Shown here piece after piece: positions 15,016-20,908 of a stretch of 20,908 nucleotides of DNA (position 1 is the first letter of the stretch; every line of letters begins with the position of its first letter). A program made the position numbers and the translations under genes. This DNA is from JBOFFC01 sp051648405 (GTDB lineage Bacteria > Planctomycetota > Planctomycetia > Pirellulales > Lacipirellulaceae): contig JBOFFC010000088.1 in assembly GCA_051648405.1 (NCBI GenBank), positions 1 to 20,908 of the forward strand. The letters are read 5' to 3'. Under the pieces are notes generated by a model. The model saw only the letters and a program-made list of their open reading frames with translations. It made no database searches and was not told where the DNA came from.

Positions 15016-16500
15016 TCAGCCCCGGTTGATGGACGCGGGGCGAATCGACGTGACCCCCCTGCCGATCGCCCGATCGAGGCGGCGGTAGTGCCGGTCGAGC
15101 TGGCGACCGTACGAGTAGTGCTCGACCTCGAGCAGGTGCCGCGGCGTGTCGAGGTAGCGGATCTTACCGCGGCGACGCGCGAGGGCCGTCCATTGGGAGC
15201 GGAAGCGTCGGGCCGCCGCCGGGGCTACCTCGGCAGCCGCTAGATAGCCGGCTACCAACCGCGCCTGGCGATCGGCGAGTCCCCACTGCCCACTGTCGGG
15301 CTGGATCAGGCCGATGAACGAGAGCCCCTCGCGCGCCGGGGGGAACACGTTCAGCGCGAGGCCGGTCCGGACCGTTGCGCTCGGTTCCGCGCGCCAAGGC
15401 AGGTGCTCGTCCCCCAGAAACGGCAGCGTGAGGTTGTACCCCGTTGCGCAGAGGACGACGTCGAACCCCTCGACGGCGCCGTCGGTAAACCACACGCGGT
15501 CGCCGTCGAGCCGCGCCACGTCGGGTCGGATCGCCAGGTCGCCGTGGCGTAGCGCGTACACGAGCTGCGAGTTGATCGTCGGGTGCGTCTGGAACAGGAG
15601 GTGGTCGGGCTTCGGGAGTCCGGTCCCCGCGCGCGTGCCGAGCAATAGGAACGCCATCCCTTTCGCCAGCAGCCGCCTCAGGCTGAGGGGAACGCCCCAG
15701 CGCAGCAGCCGCTCGCCGCAGGCGTCGATCGGGGCGCCGTGGAAGAACTTTGGTAGGAAATGGTACCCGCGCCGCAGGCTCAGCCGCGTCACGGCCGCGT
15801 GCTGCGCGCTCTCGACCGCCAAGTCGCAGCCCGAGTTGCCCCCGCCGATCACCAGCACGCGCTTGCCGGAGAGGAGCTCCGGCGACTTGTACTCGTGCGC
15901 GTGGACCAGCAGGCCGCTGAACTCCCCCTCGAACCGCGGCCAATGGGGGTCCCAGTTGTGCCCGCTGGCGACACACACCCCCCGGTAGCGGCGGCGCTGG
16001 CCCCCGGCGAGCTCGACCACCCAGCCGCGATCACCGACCACGCGCTCCGATTCGAGTGGCGTGACGCCAAGCACCTCGGCGCCGAACTCGATCCGCTCGA
16101 CCAGCCGGTGCTTTGTCGCGTAGCCGCGGAGGTACTCCAGCGCCTGGCGGTGGCTGGGGTACTCGGGCCACTCGTCGGGCATCGGGTGGTCGAGGTACTC
16201 GGTCAGCTTCTTCGACGAGATCAGGTGGGTCGAGTGGCAGACGCTGCTCGTCTCGAGGGAGATGTTCCAGTTCCCACCCAGGTCGGGTTCACGCTCGAGC
16301 ACGTCGAACGGGACCCCCCGCTGCGACAGTCGCCGAGCCATCGCCAGTCCCGAGGTCCCCGCGCCGAGGACGCAGACGCGGTCCCCTCGGTCGTCAGCGG
16401 GGCCGCCTTCGCGCTCAGCGAACGCGCGCCCCCCCCGTTTGGGGGACGTGTGGAGCGCTGGGGGAAGAGCGAGATCAGTCGTGGCGGGGTCGGCGAGCAA
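15016..16500 (-). CDS. Flavin-containing monooxygenase (FMO-like)
   Basis: Known: FMOs use FAD and NADPH to oxygenate N, S or carbonyl substrates. Seen, in 494 residues: an FAD fold GAGTSG (46-51) after V-C-V-L; E69 at the end of the second strand followed by DLGGNW (73-78); the FMO fingerprint FxGxxxHxxxY as F194-S-G-L-L-V-H200-A-H-E-Y204; the NADPH fold GGGNSG (219-224); and a C-terminal CATGY motif. The fingerprint separates FMOs from the related Baeyer-Villiger enzymes. The only start codon before the FAD fold is TTG 16500, which leaves a 40-residue Pro/Arg-rich N-terminal tail without a clear role. No signal peptide is present. Substrate unknown; no pathway partner lies nearby. It diverges from the regulator gene at 16819. 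Confidence 0.88.
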   Translation of the reverse strand: MLADPATTDLALPPALHTSPKRGGRAFAEREGGPADDRGDRVCVLGAGTSGLAMARRLSQRGVPFDVLEREPDLGGNWNISLETSSVCHSTHLISSKKLTEYLDHPMPDEWPEYPSHRQALEYLRGYATKHRLVERIEFGAEVLGVTPLESERVVGDRGWVVELAGGQRRRYRGVCVASGHNWDPHWPRFEGEFSGLLVHAHEYKSPELLSGKRVLVIGGGNSGCDLAVESAQHAAVTRLSLRRGYHFLPKFFHGAPIDACGERLLRWGVPLSLRRLLAKGMAFLLLGTRAGTGLPKPDHLLFQTHPTINSQLVYALRHGDLAIRPDVARLDGDRVWFTDGAVEGFDVVLCATGYNLTLPFLGDEHLPWRAEPSATVRTGLALNVFPPAREGLSFIGLIQPDSGQWGLADRQARLVAGYLAAAEVAPAAARRFRSQWTALARRRGKIRYLDTPRHLLEVEHYSYGRQLDRHYRRLDRAIGRGVTSIRPASINRG

Positions 16501-16553
16501 TCGTGGGAACCAGTGCAGCGCAGTTTGCGTAACTCGTACTGTCGATCACGCGC

Positions 16554-16572
16554 CGGCGCGCCTAGCGCGCCG
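16554..16572. repeat. Palindrome between divergent genes
   Basis: Arms CGGCGCGC (16554-16561) and GCGCGCCG (16565-16572) flank three bases. The site is 54 bases upstream of the monooxygenase start and about 70 bases upstream of the candidate promoter of the regulator gene, a plausible operator position for either. No T-run follows, so it is not a terminator. Confidence 0.5.
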
Positions 16573-16640
16573 AGCGACAAACAAACCCGCTGCTGTCGGG
16601 TGGTTCGACGGAATCTCTGGCGTTTCGGCGCCGATTGACG

Positions 16641-16670
16641 TTGACAGCGGCCGACGCCGCTTCCAATGCT
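16641..16670 (+). promoter_or_regulatory. Candidate promoter of the alpha-CTD-like regulator gene
   Basis: TTGACA (16641-16646) is the exact sigma-70 -35 consensus; AATGCT (16665-16670) at 18 bases is a weak -10 box. A start near 16677 would give a leader of about 140 bases with the hairpin at 16690-16711. The rest of the roughly 320-base divergent gap (16501-16818) shows no gene. Confidence 0.4.
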
Positions 16671-16689
16671 GTTCCGCTTGGCGAGCCGG

Positions 16690-16711
16690 GCGGGGGGCGA
16701 CATCCCCCCGC
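16690..16711 (+). repeat. GC hairpin in the regulator leader
   Basis: GCGGGGGG (16690-16697) and CCCCCCGC (16704-16711) pair perfectly around a six-base loop. It would form in the predicted 5' leader and is not followed by a T-run. It could affect mRNA stability or early transcription. Confidence 0.5.
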
Positions 16712-16802
16712 ACGATTATCTCTCGCCTCGCGGCCGGCGCCTACCGGTCGAGAGCATCACCGCAGGACGCGGCGGGGGCCCTGGACCCGGGGTTCCCCCG
16801 AC

Positions 16803-16808
16803 GAGGAG
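16803..16808 (+). promoter_or_regulatory. Ribosome binding site fixing the start at 16819
   Basis: GAGGAG lies ten bases before the ATG at 16819. The reading frame opens earlier (ATG 16666), but that extension covers the leader hairpin and has no family-like sequence. Confidence 0.6.
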
Positions 16809-16818
16809 TCGCAAGACG

Positions 16819-17985
16819 ATGGCGACACACGGCAAAGGCGTATCGCGGACCACCCGACCGAGCGGTCCCAGCACGGGCCCCTCGGGGAGCGTCCCTAAAC
16901 CGCACATCAGTTTGTCGGCGGCGCGCCCCGCGAAGGGGTCGCGGCGATCGGCGATCGGCGACCGCTACCGGCTCGAAGGGACCTACGAGCGCCTGCGTCG
17001 CGCGCTGCTCGAAGCCCCGAACGACGGCCGCCTCGACCGCGCACTGTCGTACTGGGTCCTCCCCACCGACCGGCGACTGCCGATCGCGTTCCTCGACCGC
17101 GACCTGCGCGACCTGTTGTCCCTCCCGCTGGGGGACCTGATGGGGACCCAAGGGGTCGGCCAAAAGAAGATCCTCGGGTTCTTTGACCTCCTCCGCCGCG
17201 CAGTGAAGGCCCAAGCTCCGCACGCCCCATTCGGCCTGGGGACTTCGACCGAAGCCACGGCGCCGCAGCCCGCGGCGCGGACCGGCGTGATGCCGGCGTT
17301 CGACCCCGCCGGGGTGTCCGAGGCGGTCTGGGCGTCGTGGTGCGAGACGGTCACCCGGACCGGCCTGGCGAAGCAAAAGCTGGGGCGCGTCGCGCCGAGC
17401 CTGCGGTCGCTGCCGACGGTGATCTGGCACAAGACACTCGGCGAGTACTCGTCAATGCCGCTCGCCACGATCCGCGACCTCAAGACGCACGGCGAGAAGC
17501 GCGTCAACGCGATCCTCGAAGTGTTCCACTTCGCGCACGAGGCGCTCTCGACGGCCGTCCTGGCCGAGGAGCTCGAGCTCGACGTCCGGGCGCGGTTCGT
17601 GCCGACGATCGAGCGCTGGCTGGTCGAGGCGAACCGCGCCCCGCACCGCGTCACGCTGAGCGAACTGCACGAGCGCGTCGTCCGTCCCCTCGTCGAGCAA
17701 GTCGCCCGCGACCTGGGGGCGACCGTGGCGCAGCTCGTCGAAGAGCGTCTGCGGATCGACGGCGCCCCCCCCTCGGTGAAGCAGCAAGCCGACCGCCTCG
17801 GGGTCACCCGGGCCCGCATCTACCAACTGCTTGAAGAGTGCGGCAAGGCGATGGAAGTCCGCTGGCCCGAGGGGCGGTGGCTGCTCGCCCCGCTGGCGCA
17901 GCGCCCCGCCGAAACCGACCCCGCGATGCTCGGCCTGCTGCACGGGCTGCGGGCCATTTTTTACCCGACCGAGTCGGCGGGCTGA
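16819..17985 (+). CDS. Putative transcription regulator with alpha-CTD-like HhH segments and sigma-4-like HTH
   Basis: Seen: 388 residues. A basic, Ser/Gly/Pro-rich tail (1-50) precedes a first helical domain (about 50-130) in which DRDLRDLLSLPLGDLM is followed by GTQGVGQKKILGFFDLL (109-125), a helix-hairpin-helix pattern like the C-terminal domain of RNA polymerase alpha. After a linker (131-165), a second similar segment (about 166-243) reads TLGEYSSMPLATIRDL then THGEKRVNAILEVF. The C-terminal part contains SVKQQADRLGVTRARIYQLL (319-338), close to a sigma-70 region 4 helix-turn-helix. Known: alpha-CTD binds UP elements and activators; region 4 binds the -35 box. Inferred: a DNA-binding regulator that may touch promoters like RNA polymerase does. 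The family could not be named and no target is known. An XRE regulator follows 96 bases downstream. Confidence 0.75.
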   Translation: MATHGKGVSRTTRPSGPSTGPSGSVPKPHISLSAARPAKGSRRSAIGDRYRLEGTYERLRRALLEAPNDGRLDRALSYWVLPTDRRLPIAFLDRDLRDLLSLPLGDLMGTQGVGQKKILGFFDLLRRAVKAQAPHAPFGLGTSTEATAPQPAARTGVMPAFDPAGVSEAVWASWCETVTRTGLAKQKLGRVAPSLRSLPTVIWHKTLGEYSSMPLATIRDLKTHGEKRVNAILEVFHFAHEALSTAVLAEELELDVRARFVPTIERWLVEANRAPHRVTLSELHERVVRPLVEQVARDLGATVAQLVEERLRIDGAPPSVKQQADRLGVTRARIYQLLEECGKAMEVRWPEGRWLLAPLAQRPAETDPAMLGLLHGLRAIFYPTESAG

Positions 17986-18040
17986 GCTGGCCGGTTCGCG
18001 GCGTGGCGGAAACCTTGGGGACCGAGCCCGGGGTGGCTGC

Positions 18041-18067
18041 TAAGATAGGGGACGCCTGTCCCCTATC
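18041..18067 (+). promoter_or_regulatory. Candidate operator/promoter of the XRE gene
   Basis: A perfect palindrome, GATAGGGGAC (18044-18053) and GTCCCCTATC (18058-18067) around GCCT, overlaps a -10-like TAAGAT (18041-18046, preceded by TGC) and the start site it would give. The GTG of the regulator gene lies 14 bases beyond. The -35 is unclear (TTGGGG at 18015-18020 is 20 bases away). Position and symmetry fit a dimeric repressor site, possibly for autoregulation. Confidence 0.5.
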
Positions 18068-18081
18068 CCGCGCGCGACGCC

Positions 18082-18675
18082 GTGAACGAAGCCCCCACCG
18101 CCGCCGCTCGCGACGCTCCGGGGGAGTCCGATCCCGTTGGCGACGGCCCGCCGGACGAGGCGCTGCTGGTGGTCCCCGGTCGCCCGGCGGTCGTCGCGCA
18201 CAACCTGCGCCGGCTGATGGCCCGCGACGGTATGACGTACGAAGACGTCGTCGCTCGCACGGGGCTCGACACGCGCACGTTGCGCGGGATCCTCCGCGGC
18301 GAGCGCCGCCCCCACGCGCGGACGCTCACCAAGCTCGCCGAGGGGATGGGGGTTTCGACCGACGAGCTGTTCGCCGGCGACCCCGACGCGGCGGCCGCCG
18401 AGTTCGACTCCGCCACGAACCCCGCCATCGAGGCCGCGGTCGACGCCAACCCGTCGCTGTTCACCGCCTGGACCCCCGCCGATTTCGGCGAATTAGTGAG
18501 CCGCTTCGGCGTCGGGGGAGAGCTGACGATCGACGGCGTGCTGCTCGCGGCGCAGCGTCAGAACGCGAATCGGCGAACCCTGTCGCGGGCCCGCGTGGTG
18601 CTGGAGAGCGACCAAGCCACCCTGCTGCGAGGCCTAGTGGACTCGCTGTACGAGCGGGCCGCCGTCCGCGAGTAG
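18082..18675 (+). CDS. XRE-family helix-turn-helix regulator
   Basis: Seen: 197 residues from GTG 18082. After an acidic, Ala/Pro-rich start (1-35) comes a Cro/C1-type helix-turn-helix (about 38-97): HNLRRLMARDGMTYEDVV, then ARTGLDTRTLRGILRG as recognition region, then RTLTKLAEGMGVSTDELF, with the usual family spacing. The C-terminal half (105-197) carries FTAWTPADFGELVSRFG and a predicted helical end; it matches no domain I can name. Known: XRE proteins bind short palindromes as dimers. Inferred: a repressor or activator, with the palindrome just upstream as its most likely own site. It follows the alpha-CTD-like gene on the same strand, and its stop is six bases from the stop of the convergent methyltransferase gene. 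It is longer than typical restriction-modification controller proteins (about 80-100). Confidence 0.85.
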   Translation: MNEAPTAAARDAPGESDPVGDGPPDEALLVVPGRPAVVAHNLRRLMARDGMTYEDVVARTGLDTRTLRGILRGERRPHARTLTKLAEGMGVSTDELFAGDPDAAAAEFDSATNPAIEAAVDANPSLFTAWTPADFGELVSRFGVGGELTIDGVLLAAQRQNANRRTLSRARVVLESDQATLLRGLVDSLYERAAVRE

Positions 18676-18681
18676 CGCGCG

Positions 18682-20700
18682 TCACGCTTCCGCTTCGCCG
18701 TCTCCGGAGCGTTCCAGGCGGGCGTTCAGCTCGGGCTGGTGGCGTCTCACGAGGTCGAGCCACAGCGGCTGGCGGTACTCGGGCGAGGGGAGGTCGTCGA
18801 TCGTCAGCAACGAGACCTGCGCCCCGGCGAGCTCGGCGGCTTTCGCGGCTTGGTGCGTCGCGAGCCTTCGCCCCAGGTCGAGCGTCTCGCCGACGTACAG
18901 CGCGTCGCGCTTCTTGCTACGCAGTAGGTACACGCCCGCCACGCCGTCCCACTTGTCGGCGCGCGTCCGGGCCAGCGGCGCGAACGCCTCGAAGTCGCGT
19001 GTCTTGAGCACGTAGTTGTAGCTGTGGGCGGCGGCCGCGAGGGAGTGCCGCGCCTTGCGCAGCTTGAGCGCGGCCCAGCGGACGATCGCGGCGCGGGCCT
19101 CGGCCTTGGCCCCCGGCACGGGCTCGAGGCGCTTCGCCGCGGCGCGGTCGAACTCTGCGCCGAACTCGTCGCTCGCGAGCAGCGCGTCGAGCGTCACGTC
19201 GGGTCGCCGGCGGTCGGACTCGCCCCAGGCGATCTCGGCCGCGAACGCGACGCGGTCGAGCTCCGCCGCATCGACGTGCGAGCGCTTGGCCTCTCCTTTC
19301 GATGCGGCGAGACCCTTCGAGAGCTTGCCCGCTTTGCGGAGTCGCAGCAGCTCGGCGGTCCAGTCGCTCCCGCTCCCGAGCAGCCCCGCCGCTGCGCACG
19401 CCTCGCAGAAAGCCTTGCGGAGCGACGCGTCGCACAACAGCCAATCGACCGACTGGCCGCCACTGGCCGCTGCGAACGCCTCGACGATCGCCTGGCGGCT
19501 CAGCTCGCGCAGCGACATCGGCTTTGGCGAGCCGGCGACGTGAGTCGTCGGAGCTGGCGGAGTTGGCGCTGGCGGGCTGGGCGGGGTCGCGTTCGGTTGG
19601 GGCGCCACTCCGACGACTGACGTCGTCGGCTCGCCTTCGACCGCTTCGACTGTGTTCTTCCGTAGCTTCTTGCTACCCGCTGCCGCCTGCCCACTGCCCG
19701 CTGCTTCCACCATCGGGTGCCCTGCAAGCCTGCGCCCCGCGGCGGTCGTGGGGCTGCTCGCCACCGGGTCCGCCGGGCCGCTCAGCTCGTCGCCGACGCG
19801 GCACGACTCGACGCGTTCCGAGCCGTACTTGGCGTAGTCCTTCGATAGCTCGAACCCCAAATAGCGGCGGCCGAGCTTCTTCGCGACGGCGAGCGTCGTG
19901 CCGCTCCCCGCGAAGGGGTCGAGCACCACCTCCCCCGCCGAGCTGCTGACGCGGATGACGCGGCCGAGCAGTTGCTCGGGCATCTGGCAGCCGTGGAACC
20001 CCTGCCGCTCCTTGAACGTCCCCGCCACGCGGCTGAAGTACCACGTGTCGTCCATCGGCTGGAACGCCTCGGGGGACTCGCGCAGGTCCTGCGGGCGGAG
20101 GATCCACGTGTCGTCGGGCAACCGACCGGTGGGGTTCGCGCGGCTGTCGCCGTAGACGAGCGCCCGGGCCGAAGGTACCCGCACCGCCGGGTCCTGGGCG
20201 TGGAACGTGTGCCGCTCCGGGTCCTTGACGAAATGGAACAGGTGGGCGTGCGAGCGGTTGAACTTCCACCGGCAGTTTTGGCCGAACGTGTAGTACCAGA
20301 CGACCCAGTTGCGGGCCGTGAAGCCGAGGCGCTTGGCGGCGACCTTCAGCTCGGCGGCGTACTCGTCGCCGATCGCCAGCCAGAACGCGCCGGTCGGCCG
20401 CAGCACGCGGTGGAGCTCACGCATCCAGGCGCCACACCAGTCGAGGTAGTCGTCGTCCTCGTGCTCGTCGTGGTACTCGTCGTAGTGGAAGCCGATATTG
20501 AACGGCGGGTCGGCGAACGCCAGGTCGATGGTCTCGTCGCCGAGGCGCCCCAGCAGCTCGACGCAGTCCCCCTGGTGGATCGCGTCGAGGGGGAGTGCGG
20601 AAGTCGGAGTGCGGAATGCGGAGTCGCCGTGCGGCTCTCCCTCGCCCGATCCCGCATTCCGCATTCCGACTTCCGACTTGGTCAAGGTTTCGGTGCTCAT
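18682..20700 (-). CDS. Beta-class DNA methyltransferase fused to a GIY-YIG-like domain
   Basis: Known: N4-cytosine/N6-adenine methyltransferases move a methyl group from S-adenosylmethionine to DNA; GIY-YIG domains nick or cut DNA. Seen, in 672 residues: a catalytic motif DPPF (64-67) precedes the AdoMet motif DPFAGSGTT (261-269), the beta-class order (CcrM, HinfI), with a target-recognition region between (about 145-255). A linker rich in Pro, Ala, Thr and Gly (about 300-395) leads to a helical domain (395-575) of unknown family. The C-terminal part has GVY (589-591), YVG (602-604) and LGRRLATH (609-616), ending in P-E-L-N (656-659). The Glu expected about 12 residues before that Asn is Trp647, so nuclease activity is doubtful. 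Residues 8-37 and 329-343 are encoded by heptamer arrays. No separate restriction gene is adjacent. Methylated base and site unknown. Confidence 0.85.
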   Translation of the reverse strand: MSTETLTKSEVGMRNAGSGEGEPHGDSAFRTPTSALPLDAIHQGDCVELLGRLGDETIDLAFADPPFNIGFHYDEYHDEHEDDDYLDWCGAWMRELHRVLRPTGAFWLAIGDEYAAELKVAAKRLGFTARNWVVWYYTFGQNCRWKFNRSHAHLFHFVKDPERHTFHAQDPAVRVPSARALVYGDSRANPTGRLPDDTWILRPQDLRESPEAFQPMDDTWYFSRVAGTFKERQGFHGCQMPEQLLGRVIRVSSSAGEVVLDPFAGSGTTLAVAKKLGRRYLGFELSKDYAKYGSERVESCRVGDELSGPADPVASSPTTAAGRRLAGHPMVEAAGSGQAAAGSKKLRKNTVEAVEGEPTTSVVGVAPQPNATPPSPPAPTPPAPTTHVAGSPKPMSLRELSRQAIVEAFAAASGGQSVDWLLCDASLRKAFCEACAAAGLLGSGSDWTAELLRLRKAGKLSKGLAASKGEAKRSHVDAAELDRVAFAAEIAWGESDRRRPDVTLDALLASDEFGAEFDRAAAKRLEPVPGAKAEARAAIVRWAALKLRKARHSLAAAAHSYNYVLKTRDFEAFAPLARTRADKWDGVAGVYLLRSKKRDALYVGETLDLGRRLATHQAAKAAELAGAQVSLLTIDDLPSPEYRQPLWLDLVRRHQPELNARLERSGDGEAEA
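19672..19706. repeat. Heptamer array inside the methyltransferase linker
   Basis: Five 7-base units on the plus strand: GCTACCC, GCTGCCG, CCTGCCC, ACTGCCC, GCTGCTT. They encode part of the Gly/Ala/Ser-rich linker after residue 328. The unit type is the reverse complement of the array at 20751-20785. Confidence 0.7.
20595..20681. repeat. Two facing heptamer arrays in the methyltransferase 5' coding region
   Basis: Four units at 20595-20622 (GTGCGGA, AGTCGGA, GTGCGGA, ATGCGGA) face four at 20654-20681 (GCATTCC, GCATTCC, GACTTCC, GACTTGG). Positions 20599-20625 and 20648-20674 are inverted copies with 24 of 27 bases matching, so the segment could fold into a long stem. It encodes the non-conserved residues before the catalytic core. 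Confidence 0.8.
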
Positions 20701-20708
20701 GGGGTGCT

Positions 20709-20737
20709 AGCGTACCGATCTCGCGGGCGGAGCGCAA
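20709..20737 (-). promoter_or_regulatory. Candidate promoter of the methyltransferase gene, near-leaderless
   Basis: On the minus strand TTGCGC (20737-20732), 17 bases and TACGCT (20714-20709) form a sigma-70-like pair. Transcription would start within a few bases of the ATG at 20700, leaving little or no leader. Confidence 0.35.
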
Positions 20738-20750
20738 GCGGGAAACAAGC

Positions 20751-20785
20751 GGGCAGCCGGCAGAGGGCGGCGGGCAGTGAGTAGG
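20751..20785. repeat. Heptamer array upstream of the methyltransferase gene
   Basis: Five units on the plus strand: GGGCAGC, CGGCAGA, GGGCGGC, GGGCAGT, GAGTAGG. The reverse complement (NCTGCCC type) matches the array in the linker at 19672-19706. It lies outside any gene. Confidence 0.7.
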
Positions 20786-20805
20786 ACTCGATCAGAGTAA
20801 ACGTC

Positions 20806-20892
20806 AGGCGAGCCGGCGGCGTTAGCCGTCGGAGTGATTGAACCCGGGTACCCGCCGCGATCCCTCCGACGGCTTTCGCCGCCGGCTCGCCT
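20806..20892. repeat. Long inverted-repeat element (REP/MITE-like)
   Basis: Arms at 20806-20833 and 20865-20892 (28 bases each) are reverse complements with two mismatches in the middle, around a 31-base centre containing CCCGGGTACCC. ACGTCA at 20801-20806 and TGACGT at 20902-20907 form a further outer inverted pair. It encodes nothing and lies between the methyltransferase promoter and the window edge. Such GC-rich stems are often multi-copy; that cannot be shown from one window. Confidence 0.8.
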
Positions 20893-20908
20893 TTGGACGA
20901 CTGACGTC

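Noticed and set aside
15282..15295. CTGCCCA-like repeat inside the monooxygenase gene
   Set aside because: There are only two units, and they encode a stretch that fits the family's C-terminal region, so it is probably coincidental.
18082..20700. XRE gene plus methyltransferase as a classical restriction-modification system with controller protein
   Set aside because: The XRE protein is twice the usual controller length, the genes are convergent, and no separate endonuclease gene is present. The idea stays open only for the fused domain.
20595..20785. CRISPR array
   Set aside because: The units are 7 bases long with no spacers, and no cas gene is nearby.

Overview
The window is high-G+C bacterial DNA that reads as a member of the Planctomycetota, probably Pirellulales. 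The taxonomic pointers are a membrane protein with the internal RQFS-type hydrophobic motif common in planctomycete proteins, a lysine/alanine-rich histone H1-like protein, a bacterial inositol-phosphate synthase, several genes with pyrimidine-rich leaders and no Shine-Dalgarno sequence, and a tandem-helical planctomycete-style regulator. No rRNA, tRNA, CRISPR array, transposase or prophage gene was seen. Thirteen genes are complete and one is cut by the left edge.

Layout. 1-863 (minus) is the start of a multi-pass membrane protein that runs off the left edge. 1021-2683 (plus) holds a divergent shikimate-dehydrogenase-family gene and bioD. 2646-4157 (minus) is a DEAD-box RNA helicase whose 3' end overlaps bioD tail to tail. 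4204-4704 is largely non-coding and ends in a clear intrinsic terminator for the histone H1-like gene (4705-5049, minus). Next comes an inositol-3-phosphate synthase gene (5285-6490, minus), divergent from an aspartate/aromatic aminotransferase gene (6702-7898, plus). 8140-13047 (plus) is an alpha-glucan block: glgA, a galT-family nucleotidyltransferase, and a GH57 4-alpha-glucanotransferase/amylase. A solute-binding lipoprotein (13067-14107, minus) and a metallo-beta-lactamase-fold hydrolase (14259-14993, plus) diverge from one promoter region. A flavin monooxygenase (15016-16500, minus) diverges from a putative regulator with RNA-polymerase-alpha-CTD-like and sigma-4-like segments (16819-17985, plus), followed by an XRE-type regulator (18082-18675, plus). 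The last gene (18682-20700, minus) is a beta-class DNA methyltransferase with a C-terminal GIY-YIG-like domain. The right edge carries a long inverted-repeat element.

How the genes relate. The only obvious pathway cluster is glycogen/alpha-glucan metabolism. bioD belongs to biotin synthesis but stands alone apart from the AroE-like gene. The two regulators and the methyltransferase-nuclease fusion form a DNA-transaction neighbourhood, but any functional link is inference.

The most unusual features are the methyltransferase/GIY-YIG fusion, whose nuclease domain seems to lack the usual catalytic glutamate; four arrays of exact period-7 repeats, two of them inside the methyltransferase reading frame; an AroE-family protein without the catalytic Lys and Asp; the alpha-CTD/sigma-4-like regulator; and a perfect palindrome over the predicted transcription start of the XRE gene.
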